Shown here one piece after another: positions 34,754-43,659 of a stretch of 56,571 nucleotides of DNA. The DNA comes from Methanomassiliicoccales archaeon. Its GTDB lineage: Archaea > Thermoplasmatota > Thermoplasmata > Methanomassiliicoccales > UBA472. Below the pieces are notes generated by a model. The model ran no database searches and was not told the DNA's origin. It saw only the letters and a list, made by a program, of their open reading frames with translations. The DNA lies in assembly GCA_028682895.1 (NCBI GenBank), contig JAJRAK010000015.1, positions 1 through 56,571 on the forward strand, read 5' to 3'. Every line of letters starts with the position of its first letter. Positions within the stretch are counted from its first letter, which is position 1. A program made the position numbers and the translations under genes.

Positions 34754-35221
34754 ATGAAGAACATAGCCATCAAGGCATTCCTGTTCCTAGCATCGATATC
34801 GTTGATATTTTCATTGTTCGCCCCAGTGTCCGCAGCGGATGCGACGGCCAACATCGAAGGTGTGCTCGTCGACCAGCACGGCGATGTCATGGCCAATGAG
34901 ACCGTGACCTTGAGCAACAGCATGACCGCCACCACCGGATCGGACGGCAGCTTCCAATTCGATAACGTGACCGTCGGCTCGTACGACCTCACCGTAGAGC
35001 TGGAGGACGGCGAGACGTTCACATATCAGTTCACCGCGGTCGCTGGAGAGAACGACCTGGGTGAGATAGAGGCTGCGGTCGAGGCCGAGGGTACGACCAA
35101 CCTGGCGCTGATCATAGCTTTCTTCCTGCCGTCCGCTGTGGTCTTCGGCATAGTCTTCAACATCCTCAGGAAGAGGAAGATGAAAGAACAAGGGACGCAG
35201 AAGAAGAACGAAGCGAAATAA
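34754..35221 (+). CDS. Small exported protein sharing the surface protein's C-terminal module
   Basis: The 155-residue protein has a signal peptide (residues 1-26), one carboxypeptidase-regulatory-like beta-sandwich (ANIEGVLVDQHGDVMANETV onward) and a C-terminal membrane helix followed by a basic tail. The sandwich and helix align with the end of the preceding 1173-residue protein: FFLPSAVVFGIVFNILRKRKM against FVLPSLVVFGIVIYVLRKRKM. It looks like a stripped-down paralogue of that anchor. TATA-like TTTAATATTC (34704-34713) lies upstream. Function unknown. Confidence 0.8.
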   Translation: MKNIAIKAFLFLASISLIFSLFAPVSAADATANIEGVLVDQHGDVMANETVTLSNSMTATTGSDGSFQFDNVTVGSYDLTVELEDGETFTYQFTAVAGENDLGEIEAAVEAEGTTNLALIIAFFLPSAVVFGIVFNILRKRKMKEQGTQKKNEAK

Positions 35222-35222
35222 A

Positions 35223-35247
35223 CCCGGACCGGGCCTCTTTTTTTCTT
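35223..35247 (+). terminator. Hairpin plus T-run terminator
   Basis: CCCGG-A-CCGGG (35223-35233) can pair, and TCTTTTTTTCTT follows (35236-35247), directly after the small exported protein. Confidence 0.65.
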
Positions 35248-35341
35248 CAGGCCCCATCGTCTTTTCATTTCGATCTTCCCGCGGTCCGCGTTTGGACCGG
35301 GGATGGAAAGGGTTATTCGCCATCTCCGCACTCTCCCATCC

Positions 35342-36304
35342 ATGGCCCGGCTGAGCGATATCGGTGAGAAAGCTGTCGTCAGTTCCATAGTCTCTATGCT
35401 CAGAACATCGGCCAGATCAGGTCCGGGGGACGACGCTGCTGTCATCGACATCGGCGACCGCTGCCTGGTGGTGAGCACGGACATGCTGTGGCAGGGAACG
35501 CACTTCCATCCCAGCATGACCTGGCGCCAGAAGGGATGGATGGCCGCGGCCGTAAACCTCAGCGACATAGCGGCCATGGGGGCGCAGCCCTTAGGGATAT
35601 TGTTGGCCATGGGGCTTCCCAAGGACATGGACGAGGCCAGCGTCAGGGAGATGGTCCAGGGGGCGGCGGACTGTTGCGATCGATACGGGACCGACTATCT
35701 GGGCGGGGATACCAAGGAATGCCCGGAACTGGTCCTGATCGGGACATCGCTCGGCATCGTTTCCCGGGAAGGGGTCCTCCTTCGAAAGGGAGCAATGCCA
35801 GGGGACCTGCTTGCCATGACCGGGAGCGCTGGAGCGGCCTCCGCCGGATTGCTTGCTCTTGAACATGGGATCGAAGCGAAGGAGGCTGTGAAGGCCCTTT
35901 TCGAACCTCTTCCTCGAATAAAGGAGGGAACGTTGCTCTCGTCCAGCGGTGCTGTCACCTCATGCATGGACACCTCCGATGGGCTCTCCTCATCATTGCA
36001 TGAGCTGGGAAGCGCCAGCGGTGTCTCCTTTGAGATCGATGCGGAAAAGGTACCGGTTCACGAAGAGGCCGTTCGCGTGGCTGGCGAATGCGGTGCTGAA
36101 CTGAACGACATCGTCCTGCATGGTGGAGGGGACTATCAGCTCCTTTTCACCGTCCGCCCTGATGGATGGCAACATGTGCAGGACCTGCTAGGGAATGAGG
36201 TGACCATCATCGGTCGTTGCCTGGAGAACGGTCCCAATATCATTAAACGGGGGGCGTCCAATTTGATATTGGAACCTCACGGGTATGAGCATTTCAGGCA
36301 TTGA
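35342..36304 (+). CDS. thiL: Thiamine-monophosphate kinase
   Basis: The 320-residue protein has the ThiL/PurM fold: GPGDDAAVID near residue 30, VSTDMLWQGTHF, AVNLSDIAAMGA, GGDT and the C-terminal MDTSDGLSSSL and LHGGGDYQLLFT motifs. It phosphorylates thiamine phosphate to thiamine diphosphate. Alignment with the family favours ATG 35342 (MARLSDIGEK); an upstream ATG at 35303 would add 13 residues, and neither has a clear ribosome-binding site. It overlaps the amrS gene by 20 bases. Confidence 0.92.
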   Translation: MARLSDIGEKAVVSSIVSMLRTSARSGPGDDAAVIDIGDRCLVVSTDMLWQGTHFHPSMTWRQKGWMAAAVNLSDIAAMGAQPLGILLAMGLPKDMDEASVREMVQGAADCCDRYGTDYLGGDTKECPELVLIGTSLGIVSREGVLLRKGAMPGDLLAMTGSAGAASAGLLALEHGIEAKEAVKALFEPLPRIKEGTLLSSSGAVTSCMDTSDGLSSSLHELGSASGVSFEIDAEKVPVHEEAVRVAGECGAELNDIVLHGGGDYQLLFTVRPDGWQHVQDLLGNEVTIIGRCLENGPNIIKRGASNLILEPHGYEHFRH

Positions 36305-37307
36305 ACCGAAGGAAGCCTCTTTCTGGGAGGCTGAAGGGGAAGCGATACGCTGCCAGCTATGCCCCCATTCCTGTCTGATACCAGTGGGCCGGACAGGCAT
36401 ATGTCGCGTGCGCACCAACAAGGGCGGACGGCTGTATGCAATGAGCTACGCCAAGGTATCCTCCATCCACCTGGACCCGATGGAGAAGAAGCCGTTATAC
36501 CATTTCAAGCCTGGCCAGCCAGTACTGTCATTCGGGGGGGCAAGCTGTAACCTGCGCTGTCAGCACTGTCAGAACTTCACCATCGCCCAGGTCGGCCTGG
36601 AGGACATGCCGCTTCGAACGGTGCCTCCGCGGGAGGTACCGGCGCTCTGCCGGGCCAATGCTTCCGACGGCATCGCCTGGACGTACAACGAACCGACGAT
36701 ATGGTACGAGTACGTCATGGATGCCAGCCGTCAATGCAAGGATGAAGGCCTGTTCACAGTCTCAGTGTCCAATGGCTACATACAGGATGCACCGCTGCGA
36801 CAGCTGAAGGACGTGATCGACGCCATGAACATCGACGTGAAAGGGTTCACGGAGACGTTCTACGAGACCATATGCAATGGGCAGCTGGCCCCGGTGCTGC
36901 GCTCCTGCGAGACGGCGAAGGAGATGGGCGTCCATGTGGAGCTCACCTACCTCATCATCCCGACCAAGAACGACAAGCCCCGCGAGATCGAGGATTTCTG
37001 CCAGTGGGTGCGGGACCGCATGGGGGTCGACACCCCGGTCCACTTCTCTCGCTTCCATCCCGATTACAAGATGGAAAATGTCCCGTCAACGCCCCGGTCC
37101 ACCATCGAGATGGCCCACGCCACCGCTGTCTCCAAGGGGCTGGAGTACGTGTTCATCGGGAACATGCCGTCCGAGAGGGGGGAGAACACCTACTGTCCCG
37201 ACTGTGGCCTCATTCTGGTCCGCCGTTCCGGTTATTCCGTCGAGGTGACCAATGTCGTTAACTGCAAGTGTGCCAGATGCGGCCGGGACACGGACATCGT
37301 GTGGTGA
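36285..37307 (+). CDS. amrS: AmmeMemoRadiSam-system radical SAM enzyme AmrS
   Basis: The 340-residue protein has the radical SAM motif CNLRCQHC (Cys88, Cys92, Cys95). It is preceded by the family's N-terminal cysteine motif CQLCPHSCLI plus VGRTGICRVR. A zinc-ribbon-like C-terminus has CPDCGL and CKCARCGRD. The conserved AmmeMemoRadiSam group pairs this enzyme with AMMECR1 and Memo-like proteins; neither is in this window. The reaction is not established. It overlaps thiL and is translated from the same transcript. Confidence 0.9.
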   Translation: MSISGIEPKEASFWEAEGEAIRCQLCPHSCLIPVGRTGICRVRTNKGGRLYAMSYAKVSSIHLDPMEKKPLYHFKPGQPVLSFGGASCNLRCQHCQNFTIAQVGLEDMPLRTVPPREVPALCRANASDGIAWTYNEPTIWYEYVMDASRQCKDEGLFTVSVSNGYIQDAPLRQLKDVIDAMNIDVKGFTETFYETICNGQLAPVLRSCETAKEMGVHVELTYLIIPTKNDKPREIEDFCQWVRDRMGVDTPVHFSRFHPDYKMENVPSTPRSTIEMAHATAVSKGLEYVFIGNMPSERGENTYCPDCGLILVRRSGYSVEVTNVVNCKCARCGRDTDIVW

Positions 37308-37343
37308 TGCCGTCGACCACCCGACCGAGGGAGCGGAGCGTTC

Positions 37344-38228
37344 TCATATCCCTATCAGGTAGAATATGAGGTTCCCGACCACGAAAGAGAAGGGCACGGC
37401 AAAGGTCAGCGGGATGAGGAACGGTACCTTGGGGGTGACCCAGGGGCGGTCAACTCCGCGGGCGCGCAACGCTCCCCAGTTGGCCTCGTCATCATCGTCC
37501 TGCTTGAACACGGAGGTCTTGATCTCCCCGTCCACCACCTTCTCCATCGGCCAAACATGCTTGGACGGTGCCTCGTCGATGTCCATGCGCAATCCCAGGA
37601 ACATCAATGGGAACCTGAGGTCCCGGCGTACCAGGTTGATGAAGAACATACCGATGGGCATTATCAATGTCAGGAGCGCACCGTTGAACAGCAGCAGCAC
37701 AGGGAACGTAAGGAACTCCTGGGCCTCCGGATGGGCGAGCTGAAGCAGCGGCAGTCCGTCCACGGCGGGATACGTGGCGAAGCAGAACGAAAGGGCCATC
37801 ATGGCCTTGGCGTCGGCCCCTCCCTTGATGATGTCGAATTGGTATAGCAGGAAGAACAATGCGATGAGCACAGGGACGGTGATCATGGTCCAGTAGTATC
37901 CTTCTCCATATTCCGTCACCGTCATGTAGGCGTACGCCACGACCGTGAGGGCGTACAGGACCAGAGGCAGCGGGTTGATGCCGTCCTCAAATATCCCCGG
38001 ACGGTCCCATAGGAGGTCCATGAAGACAAGGGTGATGAGCACCAGGCAGGCCAGGGATATCAAGGACGCATCATCCATGAACATATCGAGACCGAGCAAT
38101 AAGGCGCCTCCGATGCCCAGAACGTACCAGAACGTATCGGATGCTGTGCGGGTGCGCCAATCAGAGATGGACCCAGCTGCCATGACCGCAACGGCCAGTC
38201 CTACCCGGGCCCAGATCAGTTCTTCCAT
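37344..38228 (-). CDS. A24-family prepilin/preflagellin peptidase
   Basis: The 294-residue membrane protein has the two catalytic aspartates of the GxGD family: Asp23 in SISDWRTRTASD and Asp138 in IKGGADAKAM. At least six membrane helices are evident, with a soluble acidic insert at about 225-260 (DDDDEANWG). It cleaves class III signal peptides of archaeal pilins or archaellins. No pilin gene or secretion ATPase is next to it. The insert makes it longer than FlaK-like enzymes of about 230 residues. Confidence 0.88.
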   Translation of the reverse strand: MEELIWARVGLAVAVMAAGSISDWRTRTASDTFWYVLGIGGALLLGLDMFMDDASLISLACLVLITLVFMDLLWDRPGIFEDGINPLPLVLYALTVVAYAYMTVTEYGEGYYWTMITVPVLIALFFLLYQFDIIKGGADAKAMMALSFCFATYPAVDGLPLLQLAHPEAQEFLTFPVLLLFNGALLTLIMPIGMFFINLVRRDLRFPLMFLGLRMDIDEAPSKHVWPMEKVVDGEIKTSVFKQDDDDEANWGALRARGVDRPWVTPKVPFLIPLTFAVPFSFVVGNLIFYLIGI

Positions 38229-38329
38229 GCCCAGGCATTGGTCGTATGATGATTAATCATTTGCCATTATTATCACGCGAGAAATCCTAAATATGACGAA
38301 CGATGTCGCCGGACGGAGGTCGATAGGCG

Positions 38330-39874
38330 ATGAGGCCCGAATGGACGCGGTCGAGCAGTACCATACTGCTTCTGGTCATGCTCATGGCATCAGCGATGCT
38401 GATCATACCTAGCGCCTCCGCTGACAATGTCAACGTCTTCTCTATCAGCGACACGACCGGGACGGCCACCGCCGGGGACACCACCACGTTCGAGTGGGTG
38501 CTGTACAACAATGACACGGTCCCCTACGTCATCACGTTCTCCACCGACCCGGAGAGCAGCAGCGATATCACCATCACCACTTATCCGAGCCACATCACAT
38601 TGGACCCGGAGGATTCCGCCACCTTCATGGTCAACGTTACCACCGTGAAGGAGATGGGCTCCGAGACGATATCCATCGATGTCGAGCTCAACATAACTCA
38701 GCTGGACAATGAGACGAACACTCAGACCGTGACGCGGACCGTTTCCCTACAGGTCGATCCTATCTACGGAACGTCTGCCGGGGACAACAAGATCTTGGGA
38801 ATATGGGACAACGACCTTCCCTCACCGTTGGATGGCAATGTAGGTGCCTTCCTGGTGAGCGTCGGGATATGGGGGGCCATCGCTCTGTTCGTCTTGTTGG
38901 TGGCCGACCCGATAATGCATCTGGTCACGTCCAAGACCACCTCGGACCTGGACGACATCATCCTCAAGATATTGCGCATCCCAGTGCTGTTGACGATCAT
39001 CCTTTTCGGGGCGGTCAGCTCGTTGGAGATACTCGACCTCGACAGGACACTGGTGGCCAACCTGGAGACGCTCTATAGTCTGGCCATGATACTCATAATA
39101 TCCTGGCTCATCTACAAGATCTATGACGGGGTCATCATCTATTATGGTCACAAGCTGTCGATGAAGACCGATTCCGAGGTGGACGACGTCCTCATTCCAG
39201 TTATGGAAAAGCTCGGAATGATATTGATCCCCGTCGCCGCCCTGATGGCCATATTGAACATGTTCGGTTATGACCTGACGGTCATACTGGCCGGACTAGG
39301 TTTCATGGGCATAGTTGTCGGTTACGCCGCCCAGGCGACACTGGCCAACTTCTTTGCCGGCCTGCAGCTCATGGCGGACCGCCCCTTCAAGATCGGCGAC
39401 CTGCTAAGACAGGACAACGGTGACATCTGCGAGGTTCGGCGCATAGGGATGCGCTCCACTACGCTATACAACACCTTCACCCACGAACTGATGATCGTTC
39501 CGAACGACACCATCGCCAACAAGAACATAGTGAACATGGTGCTGCCCGACCGCAAGCTCAAGATCGCGGTCATGGTCGGCGTTGCCTACGGCAGCGATGT
39601 GGAGCTGGTGAAGAAGCTCATGGTCGATGCTGCGGTCGCTACACCGGACGTGCTCAGCGACGAAGGGCACGAACCGATCATACGCTTCAGCGATTTCGCC
39701 GATTCCTCCCTCAATTTCACCGCCTTCATCTGGGTAACGGACCTGGACAATCAGTTCAAGGTCGCCTCTGACTATCGCAGCAAACTGCTCGAGATGTTCA
39801 CCCAGCACAACATAGACATCCCCTTCCCGCAGACCGTGGTCTGGTTGAGGGACTTCGGGAAGGACGATGAGTGA
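38330..39874 (+). CDS. MscS-family mechanosensitive channel with exported N-terminal domain
   Basis: The 514-residue protein starts with a signal peptide (about 1-31) and an exported domain (about 32-145) rich in Thr and Asn-X-Thr sites with beta-sandwich character. Four or five membrane helices follow. The pore helix and MscS core lie at FMGIVVGYAAQATLANFFAG and the beta domain at DRPFKIGDLLRQDNG; a C-terminal alpha/beta domain ends the protein. It releases solutes on hypo-osmotic shock. The outside domain is an unusual addition. GGAGG (38315-38319) lies near the start. Confidence 0.9.
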   Translation: MRPEWTRSSSTILLLVMLMASAMLIIPSASADNVNVFSISDTTGTATAGDTTTFEWVLYNNDTVPYVITFSTDPESSSDITITTYPSHITLDPEDSATFMVNVTTVKEMGSETISIDVELNITQLDNETNTQTVTRTVSLQVDPIYGTSAGDNKILGIWDNDLPSPLDGNVGAFLVSVGIWGAIALFVLLVADPIMHLVTSKTTSDLDDIILKILRIPVLLTIILFGAVSSLEILDLDRTLVANLETLYSLAMILIISWLIYKIYDGVIIYYGHKLSMKTDSEVDDVLIPVMEKLGMILIPVAALMAILNMFGYDLTVILAGLGFMGIVVGYAAQATLANFFAGLQLMADRPFKIGDLLRQDNGDICEVRRIGMRSTTLYNTFTHELMIVPNDTIANKNIVNMVLPDRKLKIAVMVGVAYGSDVELVKKLMVDAAVATPDVLSDEGHEPIIRFSDFADSSLNFTAFIWVTDLDNQFKVASDYRSKLLEMFTQHNIDIPFPQTVVWLRDFGKDDE

Positions 39875-39931
39875 AAACCCCAGAAAAGACCATATCCCGA
39901 GGGTTGCTTATCATTAAGCGGGGAATAAAAA

Positions 39932-40438
39932 ATGGATGTCAAAGGCGCCATCAGGTCTAGGAGAAGCATCCGCAAGTTCAAGCGCAAGGAATTGCCGAAT
40001 GACGTTCTCGATCATCTATTGGAGATGGCCAGGACCGCCCCGTCGGGAGCGAACCGCCAGCCGTGGGAGCTATTGGTCATCACCGACAGGCAGAGGCTCA
40101 AGGGGCTGGTACCGCTATGCAAAGAGCAAGACTTCCTGGCCGACTGCGCCGCCTTCATCATAGGCATCGACGACCCCACCCAGAAATGGGCCAAGGTGGA
40201 TCTGACCATAGCTCTCGACCACATCGCATTGACGGCAGTGGAGGAGGGGCTGGGGAGCTGTTGGATCGGGGCATTTGACCAACAAAGGCTGGCCGAGTAC
40301 ATCGATCTGCCAAAGGAGAAGGTCATCACCGTCTGCTTGGCCTTGGGCTTCCCGGACGAATCTCCGAGCGCCCGAAGCCGCAAGAAGATGGAAGAGCTGG
40401 TGAGCTGGGACAAGTACGGAACGCGCGACCGTCTATGA
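39932..40438 (+). CDS. Nitroreductase-family flavoprotein
   Basis: The 168-residue protein opens with AIRSRRSIRKFKRKELP and has APSGANRQPWELLVI, typical of FMN-dependent nitroreductases; GLGSCWIGAF is the second flavin-binding segment. It reduces quinones, nitro compounds or flavins with NAD(P)H. The native substrate is unknown. Its stop overlaps the downstream repair gene by four bases, so the two form an operon. Confidence 0.92.
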   Translation: MDVKGAIRSRRSIRKFKRKELPNDVLDHLLEMARTAPSGANRQPWELLVITDRQRLKGLVPLCKEQDFLADCAAFIIGIDDPTQKWAKVDLTIALDHIALTAVEEGLGSCWIGAFDQQRLAEYIDLPKEKVITVCLALGFPDESPSARSRKKMEELVSWDKYGTRDRL

Positions 40439-41379
40439 TCGACCGCGATTTCCATCTCCGTGACCATGACCTGTACCGGTACATCTTCGACATGGCCGTA
40501 CAAATACCTACGGGGATGGTCAGCACCTACGGGACCATGGCCAGATCGTTGGGCGACCAGGCCGCCTCACGGGCTGTAGGCATGATGTTGGCAGCCGACC
40601 ATGCGCGCCCGTTCAAGGTCCCCTGCCACAGGGTGATATATTCGGACGGAAGGACCGGCTGGTACACCGGAGCTGGGAAAGGAGAGGAAAGAAAAAGGGA
40701 ACTGCTCCTTTCCGAAGGCGTCCCTATCTCCGACGGAAGGGTGCTGGACCTCGAACGGACGGTCTTCAAGGACTTCCGCGTCGACCCCATCCTCACCAGG
40801 ATGGCGGACTCGCAGCGGGAGCTAGCACCGTTGGTATCGGAGCATGGGGATGCCATGAGGTTCGAGCGCATCGCTGGTCTGGACGTATCTTATGACGGCG
40901 ATCGGGCGTTCTCCGCCATGGTGACCGTCAATCGGGACGGGAAGGTCCTGGAAGAAAAGACGGCGAGGTGCCAGGTCAACTTTCCCTATGTGCCCGGCTA
41001 TCTGGGGTTCAGAGAGATGCGTCCATATTCATCTCTATTGAACAAGGCGCGCCAGGACACGCTGTACCTGATCGACGGTCACGGAAGGGCCCATCCCCGC
41101 CGCGCCGGAATCGCTTGCCAGTTCGGTGTGGTCCATGGCATCGCCGTCGGCGGAGTGGCCAAGAGCGTGCTGACAGGCAGCATGGAGACCGGTTCCTTGT
41201 ACATCGAGAACGAGGAGGTGGGACGGGTCATCAAGGACGGTCAAGGAAGGGAACGCTTCATCTCAGTCGGTAACCGCGTCGATCTTACCTCATTATGTTC
41301 GCTCGTAAGTTCCATCTCTCATAACCCAACGACACTGGCTCATGACCTATGCACGCGATATCGAAAAGGGCGTTCTTAG
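40435..41379 (+). CDS. Fused alkyltransferase (AGT/Ogt) and endonuclease V
   Basis: The 314-residue protein joins two DNA repair domains. Residues about 10-105 are an O6-alkylguanine alkyltransferase domain with active-site Cys64 in VPCHRV, lacking the usual N-terminal domain. Residues about 120-310 are endonuclease V with LDVSYDGDRAFSAM (Asp150), YVPGYLGFRE (185-194) and LIDGHGRAHPRRAG (Asp214), the catalytic set that cuts near deaminated purines. The same fusion with both activities is known from Ferroplasma acidarmanus. It overlaps the nitroreductase gene by four bases. Confidence 0.93.
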   Translation: MIDRDFHLRDHDLYRYIFDMAVQIPTGMVSTYGTMARSLGDQAASRAVGMMLAADHARPFKVPCHRVIYSDGRTGWYTGAGKGEERKRELLLSEGVPISDGRVLDLERTVFKDFRVDPILTRMADSQRELAPLVSEHGDAMRFERIAGLDVSYDGDRAFSAMVTVNRDGKVLEEKTARCQVNFPYVPGYLGFREMRPYSSLLNKARQDTLYLIDGHGRAHPRRAGIACQFGVVHGIAVGGVAKSVLTGSMETGSLYIENEEVGRVIKDGQGRERFISVGNRVDLTSLCSLVSSISHNPTTLAHDLCTRYRKGRS

Positions 41380-41562
41380 GATGACAATGTGCGAAAAGTT
41401 CCGAGCGTTCAAAATCCTTAGGTAATATCGGTTAAAAAGGGTTCGATGCGCGTTTATTTTCAACTTCGATACACTTTTTCGGAATATATTAATAATATTT
41501 TACTATTAACTTAGTTTTGAATACGAAATCGTATAATTTCGCAAAGTTAGGAGGGATGCTCG
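41380..41562 (+). promoter_or_regulatory. Promoter and probable operator of the lysine operon
   Basis: TATA-like AATATATTAATAATATTTTA (41483-41502) precedes the regulator gene. ATACGA-AA-TCGTAT (41521-41534) is a perfect inverted repeat, and CGAAAT (41524-41529) with ATTTCG (41536-41541) is a second, overlapping one. AGGAGG (41549-41554) is the ribosome-binding site eight bases before the TTG start. Binding by the adjacent Lrp-type regulator is inferred from position and symmetry. Confidence 0.6.
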
Positions 41563-41985
41563 TTGATCGATCATCTTGACGACAAGATCATAGAGATACT
41601 GAAGAAGGATTCCAGGCGGCCTTTCGTGGAGATAGCTAATGAACTGGAGGTCTCCGAAGGGACCATCAGGTCCAGGGTCAAGAAGCTTTTCGAGGAAGGC
41701 ATCATACAGGCCTTCACCATCAAGACCAGCAGCAAGAACGTAAAGGCGCTGGTGGAAGTGAAGATAGATGTCAACGTGAACACGTCGGAGATCGCTGACC
41801 AGATAGCCGGTTTCGAGGGCGTGTCAGAGGTCTATGAGGTAACAGGCGAGGAGGACATCGTCGCCATCATCGATGTCACCTCGTCGCCTCAGCTCAACGA
41901 GATAATCGAGCGCATCCGCCGTTTCGACAACGTGGAGTCGACGCGGACGCGCCTGATACTTAAAGAGCATTTCGGGGCTGATTAG
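41563..41985 (+). CDS. Lrp/AsnC-family transcriptional regulator (lysine operon)
   Basis: The 140-residue protein has an N-terminal winged helix-turn-helix (HLDDKIIEILKKDSRRPFVE onward) and a C-terminal RAM ligand domain (VKALVEVKIDVN onward). Lrp-type proteins sense amino acids and often regulate neighbouring genes, and LysM-like members control lysine synthesis in archaea. The start is TTG 41563, behind AGGAGG. It directly heads the dapA-dapB-lysC-lysA-dapF-dapL operon, so it probably senses lysine and controls its own operon. Confidence 0.9.
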   Translation: MIDHLDDKIIEILKKDSRRPFVEIANELEVSEGTIRSRVKKLFEEGIIQAFTIKTSSKNVKALVEVKIDVNVNTSEIADQIAGFEGVSEVYEVTGEEDIVAIIDVTSSPQLNEIIERIRRFDNVESTRTRLILKEHFGAD

Positions 41986-42858
41986 ATGTTCAGAGGTTGC
42001 GGCACAGCAATAATCACCCCCTTCCGAGAGGACGGGGAGATCGATGAGGAAGGGTTGCGCGAACTGGTCATAATGCAGGAAGAGGCTGGCATCGACGCCA
42101 TCATACCCTGCGGGACCACTGGGGAGTCAGCGACGCTCACGCACAAGGAGCACCTCAGGGTCATAAGCATCGTCAGGGAAGAGACGAAGAAGGCCAAGGT
42201 CATCGCCGGCGCAGGCAGCAACGCCACGCACGAGGCCATACACCTGACAAAGGGGGCGAAGGACCTGGGAGTGGACGGCGTCCTCCTCATCTCACCCTAT
42301 TACAACAAGCCCAACCAGAAGGGCATATTCCGTCACTATGAGGCCATCGCGAAGGCGGTGGACATACCGATAGTCGTATACAACGTGCCGAGCCGCACCG
42401 GCTCGAACATCGCCGCGGCCACCATAAAGCGCCTGGCAGAGGTGCCGAACATCGTGGGCGTCAAGGAGGCGAGCGGAAACATGTCCCAGATAATGAGCAT
42501 ACTGGCGACGGTCCCCCCTCACTTCAGTGTGTTCTCCGGGGACGACCTGGTGACCTATCCTCTCATGGCCATGGGTGCACAGGGCGTGATATCGGTCACA
42601 TCCAACATCGTACCGAAGATGATGGTCGACATGACCCATGCCGCATTGGAAGGCGATTGGGCCAAGGCCAAGGCGCTTCACTTCAAGATGCTGCCGCTGT
42701 TCAACGACCTGTTCCTGGACACAAACCCGATACCGGTCAAGACCGCGCTCAGGATGATGAACAGACCGTCAGGTGTGTTCAGGCTGCCTTTGTGCGACAT
42801 GGAAGCGGCGACCACCGAGGTCCTGAGGAAGACACTGACAGACCTCAAGTTGCTGTAA
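41986..42858 (+). CDS. dapA: 4-hydroxy-tetrahydrodipicolinate synthase
   Basis: The 290-residue TIM barrel has the DapA motifs: GCGTAIITPFRE, PCGTTGESATL, Tyr132 in VYNVPSRTG and the Schiff-base Lys160 in GVKEAS. It condenses pyruvate with aspartate semialdehyde, the committed step of lysine synthesis. It starts at the regulator's stop codon (TAG-ATG) and is followed 21 bases later by dapB. Confidence 0.96.
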   Translation: MFRGCGTAIITPFREDGEIDEEGLRELVIMQEEAGIDAIIPCGTTGESATLTHKEHLRVISIVREETKKAKVIAGAGSNATHEAIHLTKGAKDLGVDGVLLISPYYNKPNQKGIFRHYEAIAKAVDIPIVVYNVPSRTGSNIAAATIKRLAEVPNIVGVKEASGNMSQIMSILATVPPHFSVFSGDDLVTYPLMAMGAQGVISVTSNIVPKMMVDMTHAALEGDWAKAKALHFKMLPLFNDLFLDTNPIPVKTALRMMNRPSGVFRLPLCDMEAATTEVLRKTLTDLKLL

Positions 42859-42879
42859 GAGTATTGGAGGCTCCGATAA

Positions 42880-43659
42880 ATGATCGATGTGGCAGTAGCA
42901 GGAGCCACGGGCAAACTTGGCTCCATGATATGTTCCCTGATAAGGGAACAGAAGGACATGAGGTTAGTAGGTGCGGTGGTCTCCGCCGAGGGCGGCAGGT
43001 CCGGGACAGAGCTGTATCCCGGCATCAAGGCCGTAGGGCCCGACGGGATCGCTGAGCTATGCCGTCACTGCACGGTCTATGTGGACGTGACGAAGGCATC
43101 GGCGGCGGAGGTCAACGTACCTATCGCGATCAAGGCCGGGGCTAACGTAGTGCTAGGTACCACTGGCATATCTCCCGAGTTCGTCGAGCGCCTTGGACCG
43201 TCCCTGAAGGAGAACGGACGTTCCGCCGTGGTCACGCCGAACTTCTCCATCGGCGTCAACGTGTTCTGGGATACATGCCGTTCATTGGCAAAGGCATTGC
43301 CCGAATATGAGGTGGAGATAATCGAGATGCACCATGACCGCAAGAAGGACGCCCCTTCAGGCACGGCGCTCAGGGCTGCCCAGATAATATCCGCTGAAAC
43401 GGGGGTCGACCGCTTCGTCTGCGGAAGGGAAGGCATCGTCGGCGCCCGCGGTCGCGAGATAGGGATACATTCCATCCGCGCCGGTGATATAGTCGGAGAG
43501 CACACGGTCGTATTCGCTGGTCACAACGAGCGCATCGAGCTCACTCACAAAGCGCATTCCCGCGAAATGTTCGCCGAAGGCTGCATCGCCGCCATCCGCT
43601 GGGTGGCGTCCAGGAACGACGGCGCGGTGCATGGGATGGATGAGGTGGCAGGGGCATGA
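42880..43659 (+). CDS. dapB: 4-hydroxy-tetrahydrodipicolinate reductase
   Basis: The 259-residue protein opens with the Rossmann motif VAVAGATGKLGSMI and has the substrate motif IIEMHHDRKKDAPSGTA. It reduces the dapA product with NAD(P)H to tetrahydrodipicolinate. GGAGG lies eight bases before the start. The end overlaps the lysC start by four bases. Confidence 0.96.
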   Translation: MIDVAVAGATGKLGSMICSLIREQKDMRLVGAVVSAEGGRSGTELYPGIKAVGPDGIAELCRHCTVYVDVTKASAAEVNVPIAIKAGANVVLGTTGISPEFVERLGPSLKENGRSAVVTPNFSIGVNVFWDTCRSLAKALPEYEVEIIEMHHDRKKDAPSGTALRAAQIISAETGVDRFVCGREGIVGARGREIGIHSIRAGDIVGEHTVVFAGHNERIELTHKAHSREMFAEGCIAAIRWVASRNDGAVHGMDEVAGA

